The position numbers were made by a program, and so were the translations under genes. Positions 7,381 to 13,244 of a DNA stretch of 17,592 nucleotides are shown piece after piece (within the stretch, counting starts at the first letter, position 1; every line of letters begins with the position of its first letter). A model generated the notes under the pieces. The model was not told the DNA's origin, did not search any database, and saw only the letters and a program-made list of their open reading frames with translations. Origin of the DNA: Clostridiales bacterium (GTDB taxonomy: Bacteria > Bacillota > Clostridia > Oscillospirales > Oscillospiraceae); the NCBI GenBank assembly GCA_004553545.1, contig SFLD01000040.1, positions 1-17,592 of the forward strand, written 5' to 3'.

Positions 7381-7405
7381 GCGGCATGCCGCAAGGCACC
7401 GCCGC
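7381..7405 (+). other. Intergenic hairpin with a GCAA tetraloop between rpsD and rpoA
   Basis: GCGGC (7381-7385) can pair with GCCGC (7401-7405). Inside it, TGCC (7387-7390) pairs with GGCA (7395-7398) around the GNRA-type loop GCAA (7391-7394). An asymmetric internal loop (A against CC) separates the two stems. The first half is also a perfect 12-base palindrome (7381-7392). No U-tract follows, so it is not an intrinsic terminator. It ends about 12 bases before the AAGGAGGG site of rpoA. A role in mRNA processing or control of rpoA translation is inference only. Confidence 0.45.
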
Positions 7406-7433
7406 AATGAGAAGATGAAGGAGGGTAAACTGC

Positions 7434-8390
7434 ATGATCGAAATTGAGAAGCCCCAGATTGAGTGCATCGAAACTCCCGGCGAGGCCAGCTATGGCAAGT
7501 ACGTCGTGGAGCCGCTGGAGCGCGGTTACGGAACCACGCTGGGCAACGCCCTGCGCCGCATCATGCTCTCCTCTCTGCCCGGGACCGCCGCGACCTCCAT
7601 CAAGATCGCCGGCGTCCAGCACGAGTTCTCCACCATTCCCGGGGTGAAGGAGGATGTGACGGAGATCGTCCTGAACATCAAGGGCCTTCTGACCAAGCTC
7701 CACACCGAGAGCGGCAAGACCGTCTACATTGAGGCCACCGGCCCCTGCGAGGTCACCGCCGGCGACATCAAGGCGGATGCCGAGGTGGAGGTCCTGAACC
7801 CTGAGCTGCACATCGCCACCCTGGACAGCGGCGCCTCCCTGAACATGGAGATCACCCTGAGCCATGGCCGCGGCTACGTCTCCGCGGACCGCAACAAGGC
7901 AGCCCAGCCTCAGACCGTGATCGGCGTGATCCCCGTGGATTCCATCTACACTCCGGTGTATAAGGTGAACTTCACGGTGGAGCCCACCCGGGTCGGCGCC
8001 TCCAGCGACTTCGACAAACTGACTCTGGAAGTTTGGACCGATGGGACGATTTCTGCCCGTGACGCAGTTTCCCTGGGCGCGAAGATCCTTTGCGACCACT
8101 TTACCCTGTTTACCGACCTCTCTGAGACCGTGGGCAGCAAGCCCACCGTGGTAGAGAAGCAGGAGACCGGAGGCAGCAAGATCCTGGACCTCACCATTGA
8201 GGAGCTGGATCTCAGCGTGCGCAGCTTCAACTGCCTCAAGCGCGCCAACATCAACACCGTGGCGGATCTGATCTCCAAGACGGAGGATGAGATGATGAAG
8301 GTGCGCAACCTGGGCCGCAAGTCCCTGGAGGAGGTCATCAACAAGCTGGCCATGATGGGTCTGACCCTGGCCAGTGATGACAACAACTGA
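7434..8390 (+). CDS. rpoA: DNA-directed RNA polymerase alpha subunit
   Basis: Alpha dimerises to start RNA polymerase assembly and contacts UP elements and activators. The 318-residue protein has the N-terminal dimerisation domain (RGYGTTLGNALRRIMLSSLPG at about 29-49, then the insert domain). A linker near 225-245 follows, then the C-terminal domain from about 250 (IEELDLSVRSFNCLKRANIN, then VRNLGRKSLEEV). The ATG follows AAGGAGGG with good spacing. The gene lies after rpsD and before rplQ, the normal alpha-operon order. Unusually for this operon it is preceded by an 88-base gap and followed by a 61-base gap, both with hairpins. Confidence 0.98.
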   Translation: MIEIEKPQIECIETPGEASYGKYVVEPLERGYGTTLGNALRRIMLSSLPGTAATSIKIAGVQHEFSTIPGVKEDVTEIVLNIKGLLTKLHTESGKTVYIEATGPCEVTAGDIKADAEVEVLNPELHIATLDSGASLNMEITLSHGRGYVSADRNKAAQPQTVIGVIPVDSIYTPVYKVNFTVEPTRVGASSDFDKLTLEVWTDGTISARDAVSLGAKILCDHFTLFTDLSETVGSKPTVVEKQETGGSKILDLTIEELDLSVRSFNCLKRANINTVADLISKTEDEMMKVRNLGRKSLEEVINKLAMMGLTLASDDNN

Positions 8391-8399
8391 TTGACGCCA

Positions 8400-8419
8400 C
8401 CCGGCGACACTCCGCCGGG
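8400..8419 (+). other. Intergenic hairpin between rpoA and rplQ
   Basis: CCCGGCG (8400-8406) and CGCCGGG (8413-8419) form a perfect 7-bp GC stem with a six-base loop, ten bases after the rpoA stop. The following bases are GAGATAAATTCCC, with no run of T, so termination is unlikely. It could protect or define the 3' end of a processed rpoA message, or tune the rpoA/rplQ ratio; that is inference. Confidence 0.4.
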
Positions 8420-8451
8420 GAGATAAATTCCCGATAAGGAGGAATACCGAA

Positions 8452-8796
8452 ATGCCCGGAACTCGCAAACTCGGCAAGACCACCGATCAGCGGATGGCCA
8501 TGCTGCGCCAGCAGGTCACGGATTTCCTGGACAACGGCAAGATGGAGACCACTCTGACCCGCGCCAAGGAGATCCAGCCCATGGCGGAAAAGATGATCAC
8601 CCTTGGCAAGAAGAACGACCTGGCTGCCTATCGTCAGGCGATGAGCTTCATCACCCGTGAGGACGTCTGCAAGAAGGTCTTCAAGGAGCTGGCCCCCAGC
8701 TATGCGGAGCGCAACGGCGGTTACACCCGCATCACCCGCACCGGCGTTCGCCGCGGCGACGCTGCCGAGACCGCTATGATCGAGCTGGTCAAGTGA
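8452..8796 (+). CDS. rplQ: 50S ribosomal protein L17
   Basis: L17 lies near the peptide exit tunnel of the large subunit. The 114-residue product has the family start (TRKLGKTTDQRMAMLRQQVTD) and the central TRAKEIQPMAEKMITLGK. The usual ending is GGYTRITRTGVRRGDAAETA followed by MIELVK. It is preceded by AAGGAGGAAT and is the last gene of the operon. In Bacillus and many Clostridia the ECF transporter genes (ecfA, ecfT) and truA follow here. In this window a terminator and an unrelated gene follow instead. Confidence 0.98.
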   Translation: MPGTRKLGKTTDQRMAMLRQQVTDFLDNGKMETTLTRAKEIQPMAEKMITLGKKNDLAAYRQAMSFITREDVCKKVFKELAPSYAERNGGYTRITRTGVRRGDAAETAMIELVK

Positions 8797-8805
8797 TCTG
8801 ATCCC

Positions 8806-8844
8806 AAAAGAAGTCCATTGCTTTGGCAATGGACTTCTTTTTTT
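8806..8844 (+). terminator. Intrinsic terminator of the ribosomal protein operon
   Basis: GAAGTCCATTGC (8810-8821) and GCAATGGACTTC (8826-8837) form a perfect 12-bp stem with a TTTG loop, followed by seven T (8838-8844). Four A before the stem can extend pairing into the T-tract. It lies ten bases after the rplQ stop. Confidence 0.95.
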
Positions 8845-8883
8845 CCGATTTTCCCCGTTTCTCTCCATTTTTCCCCACCCCTC

Positions 8884-8913
8884 TTGCCTCCGCCCCCGCA
8901 ACTATGCTATACT
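8884..8913 (+). promoter_or_regulatory. Predicted sigma-A promoter for the zinc-ribbon gene
   Basis: TTGCCT (8884-8889) and TATACT (8908-8913) are separated by 18 bases. The promoter lies between the operon terminator and the ATG at 8973, giving a predicted leader of about 53 bases. Confidence 0.65.
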
Positions 8914-8972
8914 GTCCTCAAAGAGCATACGCTTCCAGTGACCGCCCCCAGGGCGAGAGAAAGGATGGTACC

Positions 8973-9437
8973 ATGCGGAGAGTGAAATGCGAGGACTGCG
9001 GCAAGGTCTACGACTTCGACACCGACGATTTCTGCCCCCGCTGCGGCGCCTTCGCCTTCCCCAAGGGGGACCGGATCGGGGCCGACGGCTCCGTCGTCCG
9101 GGTGGAGGGCATCAGCGAGAGCAATCACAAAGGCTCCTTCCTCCACGAGGAGTACCACAGCGAGAACCGCCACCGGAAGGCCACGGGCCTGGACCGGGGC
9201 GCGGACCGCAGCCGGGGCCTCCATTGGGCGCCTACCCAGAGCAGCGGGAAGAAGGGCCTCTCCTGGGTGCCGGGGTCCTCCAGTCCCAATGCCCCGCGGC
9301 CTGTCTCCCAGGCCCGGAAGTCTGCCGACACCCCGGAGGCGGAGATCAAAAAAGTCATCGGCTGGCTGGTGGGCATTTTTGTCCTGGGAAGCTTTTTCCT
9401 CCAGTTCCTGGATATCCTGGGCAACGCCGGTTGGTAA
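8973..9437 (+). CDS. Tail-anchored zinc-ribbon protein of unknown function
   Basis: I do not recognise a named family. The 154-residue protein starts with a four-cysteine zinc ribbon, C6-x2-C9 and C21-x2-C24 (KCEDCGKVYDFD...FCPRCG). A polar, low-complexity middle follows, with a histidine-rich patch (HEEYHSENRHRK, 58-69) and many Ser/Pro/Arg. It ends with one hydrophobic segment at about 128-148, six residues from the C-terminus. That arrangement predicts a tail-anchored membrane protein with the ribbon in the cytoplasm. The ATG at 8973 is chosen for the AAGGA site (8961-8965) and because the ribbon begins there; upstream in-frame codons overlap the promoter and terminator. It is a single-gene unit with its own promoter and terminator. 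Confidence 0.8.
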   Translation: MRRVKCEDCGKVYDFDTDDFCPRCGAFAFPKGDRIGADGSVVRVEGISESNHKGSFLHEEYHSENRHRKATGLDRGADRSRGLHWAPTQSSGKKGLSWVPGSSSPNAPRPVSQARKSADTPEAEIKKVIGWLVGIFVLGSFFLQFLDILGNAGW

Positions 9438-9444
9438 GAAAGAC

Positions 9445-9482
9445 AAAACACCCCTGGGAGCGCAGCTCCCAGGGGTGTTTTT
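9445..9482 (+). terminator. Intrinsic terminator after the zinc-ribbon gene
   Basis: CACCCCTGGGAGC (9449-9461) and GCTCCCAGGGGTG (9465-9477) form a 13-bp perfect stem with a three-base loop, followed by TTTTT (9478-9482) and preceded by AAAA. Confidence 0.95.
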
Positions 9483-9565
9483 GGAAAAGGGGAGCCAAAT
9501 TCCCAGCGTAAAACCCGGCGTCTCCGCGCAGACTATCCCTATCTGAAACAGGGGAGGTCTGCGGC

Positions 9566-10288
9566 GTGAAGAGACGGCGTTGGGCGCTCTGCGCCCTGTT
9601 GGCCCTGCTCCTGGGGTGCCTGCCGGGCCGGGAGACTGCCAGCCCTGCGGCGAACCCGGTGGAGCTTCCGGCGGAGAGCCGCTTCGTGGCCCTGACCTTT
9701 GACGACGGTCCCCGCCGAGACACCACCGCCCGCCTGCTGGACGGCCTCCGGGAGCGGGGGGCCAGCGCTACCTTTTTCCTGGTGGGCCAGCAGATCGCAG
9801 GGAATGAGGACCTCCTCCGCCGGATGCGGGATGAGGGCCACCAGGTGGGCAACCACAGCTGGAGCCACGCCGACCTGAAGAGCGAGAGCGACGGGGGCTT
9901 TCAGCAGGAGATAGGGCGTACCGATGCCCTCCTGCGGGAGACCCTGGGGGAGGGGGATTACTGGCTGCGGCCGCCCTACGGCTTCCTGACGGCCCATCAG
10001 CGGCAGCTTCTGACGGTCCCGGCGGTGAAGTGGTCCGTGGACCCGGAGGACTGGAAGCTCCGGAATACGGAGAAGGACGTGGCAGCCGTGCTGCAGGGCG
10101 TCCAGCCCGGGGACATCATCCTGATGCACGACACCATCCCCGCCACGGTGGACGCCGCCCTCCGGATCGTGGACGCCCTCCAGGCGGAGGGCTATACCTT
10201 CGTCACCGTGGAGGAGCTGCTGGCCCTCTCCGGCGTGGAGGCCCAGCCGGGGGTCTTTTACTGCTCCGTTGCCGCAGTGGAAGGGTAG
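9566..10288 (+). CDS. Polysaccharide deacetylase (NodB family), probable lipoprotein
   Basis: The 240-residue protein has all five NodB (carbohydrate esterase 4) motifs. These are TFDDG at 44-48 (D46, D47), HSWSH at 97-101 (metal histidines), RPPYG at 135-139, the SVDPEDW motif at 157-163, and LMHD at 186-189 (catalytic H188). The family removes acetyl groups from N-acetyl sugars such as peptidoglycan or chitin oligomers; the substrate here is unknown. The N-terminus is a short signal peptide with a lipobox, L15-L16-G17-C18, so the enzyme is probably a lipoprotein on the outer face of the membrane. The start is GTG at 9566, eight bases after GGGGAGG (9551-9557). No clear promoter was found in the 83-base gap upstream. 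It lies convergent to secG. Confidence 0.9.
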   Translation: MKRRRWALCALLALLLGCLPGRETASPAANPVELPAESRFVALTFDDGPRRDTTARLLDGLRERGASATFFLVGQQIAGNEDLLRRMRDEGHQVGNHSWSHADLKSESDGGFQQEIGRTDALLRETLGEGDYWLRPPYGFLTAHQRQLLTVPAVKWSVDPEDWKLRNTEKDVAAVLQGVQPGDIILMHDTIPATVDAALRIVDALQAEGYTFVTVEELLALSGVEAQPGVFYCSVAAVEG

Positions 10289-10310
10289 CAGGAGCGCCTG
10301 AAACGCGCAG

Positions 10311-10343
10311 AAAGACCCGGGCACCCCTCAGGATGCCCGGGTC
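10311..10343 (-). terminator. Terminator of secG, shared convergent region
   Basis: GACCCGGGCA (10314-10323) and TGCCCGGGTC (10334-10343) form a 10-bp GC-rich stem with a ten-base loop. On the - strand the stem is followed by TTTCT, a short U-tract suited to secG. On the + strand no T-run follows, so termination of the deacetylase message would be weaker. Confidence 0.7.
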
Positions 10344-10365
10344 ATACGCACAGATCCCAGGGAAA

Positions 10366-10602
10366 TTACAGGATGTTCAGCACCAGGGTCAGGATGATGA
10401 AGACGGCACCGATCCACTTGGTGGCGCGGGCCAGCTTGGCGTCCGCAGTCTTGGCCTTGTTCTTGGCAAGGAAGGAATCCGCCACGCCGCCGATGGCGCC
10501 GGAGAGGCCGGCACTCTTTCCGGACTGGAAGAGGACGACGACCGTCAGCAGGATGCCGCAGAGCAGCTGGATAATGGTGATAGCAAGCGTAAGACCAGAC
10601 AT
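10366..10602 (-). CDS. secG: Protein translocase subunit SecG
   Basis: The 78-residue protein is the usual size of SecG, the accessory two-helix subunit of the SecYEG translocon. The first membrane segment is about residues 3-25 (LTLAITIIQLLCGILLTVVVLFQ). Then come the conserved cytoplasmic loop SGKSAGLSGAIGG and the second segment near the C-terminus (WIGAVFIILTLVLNIL). I start at 10602 because GGAGGG (10615-10610) lies seven bases upstream; the longer in-frame start at 10623 lacks a site. It is a stand-alone gene with its own promoter and terminator, divergent from lexA. In many Firmicutes it precedes rnr/smpB, which are not seen here. Confidence 0.95.
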   Translation of the reverse strand: MSGLTLAITIIQLLCGILLTVVVLFQSGKSAGLSGAIGGVADSFLAKNKAKTADAKLARATKWIGAVFIILTLVLNIL

Positions 10603-10669
10603 AAGGAAACCCTCCAAATTCATGTTATCAGCGCGAAACGCGCGCAAAAGTACCATTTCACAGATTTTG

Positions 10670-10698
10670 ATTTTACCATAGCTTTCTCCATATTGCAA
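10670..10698 (-). promoter_or_regulatory. Predicted sigma-A promoter of secG
   Basis: On the - strand, TTGCAA (10698-10693) and TAAAAT (10675-10670) are spaced by 17 bases, with TATGG just before the -10. The predicted leader is about 60 bases and contains a small GCGCG-TTT-CGCGC hairpin (10643-10631). Confidence 0.8.
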
Positions 10699-10798
10699 GG
10701 GAAAAACGGGAGATTTTTTGAAAAACCGGCGAAGACAGGGCAGCCCTCCGGGGAAAAGCGGAGAGGAGGAAAACGCAGCGAAAAAATCAAAAAATTTA

Positions 10799-10810
10799 GA
10801 ACAAATGTTT
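10799..10810. promoter_or_regulatory. LexA operator (Gram-positive SOS box)
   Basis: The sequence GAACAAATGTTT matches the Gram-positive LexA consensus GAAC-N4-GTTC at all but the last base. It overlaps the lexA -35 hexamer by two bases, so LexA bound here would block its own promoter. Autorepression of lexA is established in Bacillus and is inferred here. Confidence 0.8.
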
Positions 10811-10837
10811 GCCTTTTGGACGAAACTGTGCTATGAT
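10809..10837 (+). promoter_or_regulatory. Predicted sigma-A promoter of lexA
   Basis: TTGCCT (10809-10814) and TATGAT (10832-10837) have an ideal 17-base spacer. Transcription would start near 10844, giving a leader of about 80 bases. Confidence 0.8.
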
Positions 10838-10851
10838 AAGAAAGACTAAAA

Positions 10852-10900
10852 CCGGGGAGCCCCGGGGGGAAGAGAAGCAAAAAACCGGGAGGCACTCCCG
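10852..10900 (+). other. Two hairpins in the lexA leader
   Basis: CCGGGG/CCCCGG (10852-10857 with 10860-10865) and CGGGAG/CTCCCG (10886-10891 with 10895-10900) form two 6-bp GC stems in the predicted lexA 5' leader. The first has only a two-base loop, so it must open partly or pair differently. No T-run follows either stem. The second ends about 12 bases before the AAAGGG site of lexA. Confidence 0.4.
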
Positions 10901-10926
10901 AAACGGCGGCAGAAAGGGCGAGGAAG

Positions 10927-11535
10927 ATGCGGAGTTTGTCCAAAATGCAGCAGAAGATCTATGACTACCTGGTCGCCTGCATCCAGGCCCAGGGCTACCC
11001 CCCCTCCGTGCGGGAGATCGGCGAGGCGGTGGGCCTGCGCTCTCCCTCCACGGTGCATTTCCACCTGAAGCACCTGGCGGAGATGGGCTACATCGAGATC
11101 GGCGCCGGCAAGGGCCGGGCCATCAGTCTGGTCCAGCAGGCGGCGCCGCTGCCGGAGCCGGAGGAGCCGGACCGCATCCCCATCGTGGGCAATGTGGCCG
11201 CCGGCAGCCCCATCCTGGCCCAGGAGTGCATCGAGGACTACCTGACCTTTGATACCGGCGGTCACAGCGGGGAGTACTTTGCTCTCCGGGTCCGGGGGGA
11301 CTCCATGATCAACGCCGGTATCCTCAACGGGGATCTGGTGGTGGTCCGCAGCCAGCCCACCGCCAACCAGGGTGAGATCGTGGTGGCCATGATCGACGAC
11401 GAGGCTACCGTCAAGCGCCTCTCCCGGAGGGGCGGCCACACCTGGCTTCTGCCGGAAAATGACGAGTATTCCCCCATCGACGGCACCTACGCCCAGATTT
11501 TAGGCAAGGTGGCCGCCGTCGTCCGCAGGTACTGA
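10927..11535 (+). CDS. lexA: LexA repressor, SOS regulator
   Basis: LexA represses DNA damage genes and cleaves itself when stimulated by RecA filaments. The 202-residue protein has the N-terminal winged helix (MQQKIYDYLVACIQ, then GYPPSVREIGEAVGLRSPSTVHFHL at 23-47). The Ala-Gly cleavage site is A92-G93 in NVAAGSPIL. The catalytic dyad is S126 (GDSM at 124-127) and K163 (ATVKRL). The chain is full length. The ATG at 10927 has an AAAGGG site about eight bases upstream and a closer GAGGAAG; an in-frame ATG at 10945 is also possible, since many LexA proteins start near there. It is monocistronic, with a likely self-operator. Confidence 0.97.
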   Translation: MRSLSKMQQKIYDYLVACIQAQGYPPSVREIGEAVGLRSPSTVHFHLKHLAEMGYIEIGAGKGRAISLVQQAAPLPEPEEPDRIPIVGNVAAGSPILAQECIEDYLTFDTGGHSGEYFALRVRGDSMINAGILNGDLVVVRSQPTANQGEIVVAMIDDEATVKRLSRRGGHTWLLPENDEYSPIDGTYAQILGKVAAVVRRY

Positions 11536-11577
11536 GGGAAGGCCCGCCGAAGAGAAGCGGCCGGTCATAAGAGAGTC

Positions 11578-11612
11578 AACAGCCGCAGCGGCTTTGCCGC
11601 TGCGGCTGTTTT
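11578..11612 (+). terminator. Intrinsic terminator of lexA
   Basis: AACAGCCGCAGCGGC (11578-11592) and GCCGCTGCGGCTGTT (11596-11610) form a perfect 15-bp stem with a TTT loop, ending in TTTT (11609-11612). The following 166 bases to the dipeptidase stop hold nothing I can identify. Confidence 0.93.
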
Positions 11613-11778
11613 GGCACACTTTCCGCTGCATAAGAAGCCGGACAGGAAAGAATAGGCCGCCGAAAAAAGACCGACCGCCTGCCGCCAGACGGAGAAAGAA
11701 TGGAATGGCAGTGTACCAGTTGGACGAAGGCGCCGCTCCTGAACGAATATCAAGCCCCCTTCCTCCGGGTGGGACAGC

Positions 11779-13206
11779 TTATGCCCGGGAGACGATCTCC
11801 CGCAGACATTCGTAGGTGCGGCGGTAGGAGGCCAGGTCCATCCGTTCCCGGGGGGTGTGGACCTCCAGGGTGGTGGGCATCATCACGATCATGTCCTGGA
11901 TGCCCAGCTTTTCGCAGAGAGTGCCGGCGTCCAGAGCGGAGTGCATGAAGGTGAGCCCCAGCTCGCCGCCGGTCTTCTCCCGCCAGACGTCCGCCCAGAG
12001 GCGGATCAGGGGGGAGTCCTTGGGTACGTGGTAGCCGGCGTAGTCCAGCGTCCGCCGGCAGGTGATGCCGAGGGCCTCGGCATAGCCGGAGGCCAGGTCC
12101 TCCAGGGTGTCGATGGAGACCGGGTAGTTGGAGCGGCAGACCAGGTCGCAGTTCAGCTCCCCGTCCGCAAGGCGCAGGATGGAGAGGTTGAAGGAGCCCC
12201 GGACCTGCGCCAGGATCTCCGGATCCCGGCGCCAGGCTCCCACCGGCAGCAGGTCCAGGAAGGCCGCGAGACGGCTGCTGTCCGCCGCCGTCATGGCGCT
12301 GGCGGGCAGGTCCGCTTCCTCCAGGCGGATGTCCATTTCGGGGTCTGTTTCAGCGTACTCCTGCCGCAGCTGCCGGATGGCGGGGGAGAGCAGGTGTTCC
12401 ATTTCGGCCGGGGACTTCTCTGCCGCGAAGACCGTGACGCAGTCCCGGGGGATCACATGGATGAGACCGCCGCCCTCCATGTGGTGGAGCCGGAGACCGC
12501 CGTTTTTGGCCAGGAGATGCAGCAGCCGGGCGGTGACCTTGATGGCGTTGGCCCGCTCCGCACCGATCATGAGGGCGCCGTGGCCGGAGGTGAGACCCGT
12601 CACCGTCAGGCGGTAACCGTGACCGGCGGGGGCTTTCGCCTGAGGGAAGGCCGCCTCGAAGTGGCAGCCCCGGACGGCGGAGGCGGAGTAGATGGTGGTG
12701 CCCTCCTGGATGCCGTCCAGACCGATCATCCGGCGGCTTTGCAGCAGCGAGCAGTCCAGGCCCTTGGCTCCGCCCATGCCGTCCTCCTCCTGGACGGTGA
12801 AGACGCACTCCAGCGGCGGGTGGGAGAGCTCCGGCTCGTCCAGGATGGCCAGGATGTTGGCGACGCCCGCGCCGTCATCGGCGCCCAAAGTGGTGCCGTT
12901 GGCGTGGAGCCAGCCGTTCTCCTCCACGAGTTCGATGGGATCTTTCAGGAAGTCGTGGGTGCTCCAGGGCTCCTTGGCGCAGACCATGTCGGTGTGGGCC
13001 TGGAGCATCAGGGGGGCTTCGCCCTCCCGGCCGGGCGTGGCGGGGGCCCAGAGGATGAGGTTGTGCAGCGTATCCCGCTGGAAGCGCAGGCCCCGCTCCT
13101 CGGCGAAGCGCTGGATGTAGTCCACCACCGCCTTCTCGTGGAAGGACTTGCGGGGGATGCGGCTGATCTCCCGGAAATAATGCAGATTTCTGTCTTCCGT
13201 GTACAT
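11779..13206 (-). CDS. pepD: PepD-like aminoacyl-histidine dipeptidase (M20 metallopeptidase)
   Basis: The 475-residue protein matches cytosolic M20C dipeptidases (PepD, beta-Ala-His or aminoacyl-histidine dipeptidase), which hydrolyse dipeptides with two zinc ions. Visible motifs are LQAHTDMVC (H71, D73), GTTLGADDGAG (bridging D110), VQEEDGMGG (catalytic E140 and ligand E141), GLDG (D164), and SGHG at 207-210. H422 is the expected last ligand. The family HAGLECG motif there reads HSALDAG (422-428), so this is a divergent member and substrate specificity is uncertain. I start at 13206 because GGGAGG (13219-13214) lies seven bases upstream; the in-frame start at 13248 would overlap ilvD by four bases and lacks a site. 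It is 38 bases downstream of ilvD and probably cotranscribed. No terminator was found after it. Confidence 0.9.
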   Translation of the reverse strand: MYTEDRNLHYFREISRIPRKSFHEKAVVDYIQRFAEERGLRFQRDTLHNLILWAPATPGREGEAPLMLQAHTDMVCAKEPWSTHDFLKDPIELVEENGWLHANGTTLGADDGAGVANILAILDEPELSHPPLECVFTVQEEDGMGGAKGLDCSLLQSRRMIGLDGIQEGTTIYSASAVRGCHFEAAFPQAKAPAGHGYRLTVTGLTSGHGALMIGAERANAIKVTARLLHLLAKNGGLRLHHMEGGGLIHVIPRDCVTVFAAEKSPAEMEHLLSPAIRQLRQEYAETDPEMDIRLEEADLPASAMTAADSSRLAAFLDLLPVGAWRRDPEILAQVRGSFNLSILRLADGELNCDLVCRSNYPVSIDTLEDLASGYAEALGITCRRTLDYAGYHVPKDSPLIRLWADVWREKTGGELGLTFMHSALDAGTLCEKLGIQDMIVMMPTTLEVHTPRERMDLASYRRTYECLREIVSRA

Positions 13207-13244
13207 AGTGTGACCTCCCTTACCGTTTTCGGGGTTGTCCCCGG

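Larger units (their letters stand above)
10603..10926. other. Intergenic region between divergent secG and lexA
   Basis: These 324 bases hold the secG leader and promoter (to 10698), then about 100 A/G-rich bases. The latter have no convincing ORF, although a 5-bp CTCCG/CGGAG hairpin occurs near 10746-10763. The LexA-box-like site, the lexA promoter and a lexA leader with two GC hairpins follow. Nothing else was recognised. Confidence 0.8.

Noticed and set aside
7365..7418. A 17-codon ORF between rpsD and rpoA, with GGAGGA upstream
   Set aside because: It overlaps the hairpin, has no recognised sequence, and the GGAGGA may simply be chance in a purine-rich gap. A leader peptide is possible but unsupported.
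8400..8419. Terminator between rpoA and rplQ
   Set aside because: The stem is strong but is followed by GAGATAAATTCCC with no T-run, and rplQ normally shares the operon.
8823..8972. Longer start for the zinc-ribbon protein
   Set aside because: It would begin within the ribosomal operon terminator and span the predicted promoter; the ATG at 8973 has a proper site and begins the zinc ribbon.
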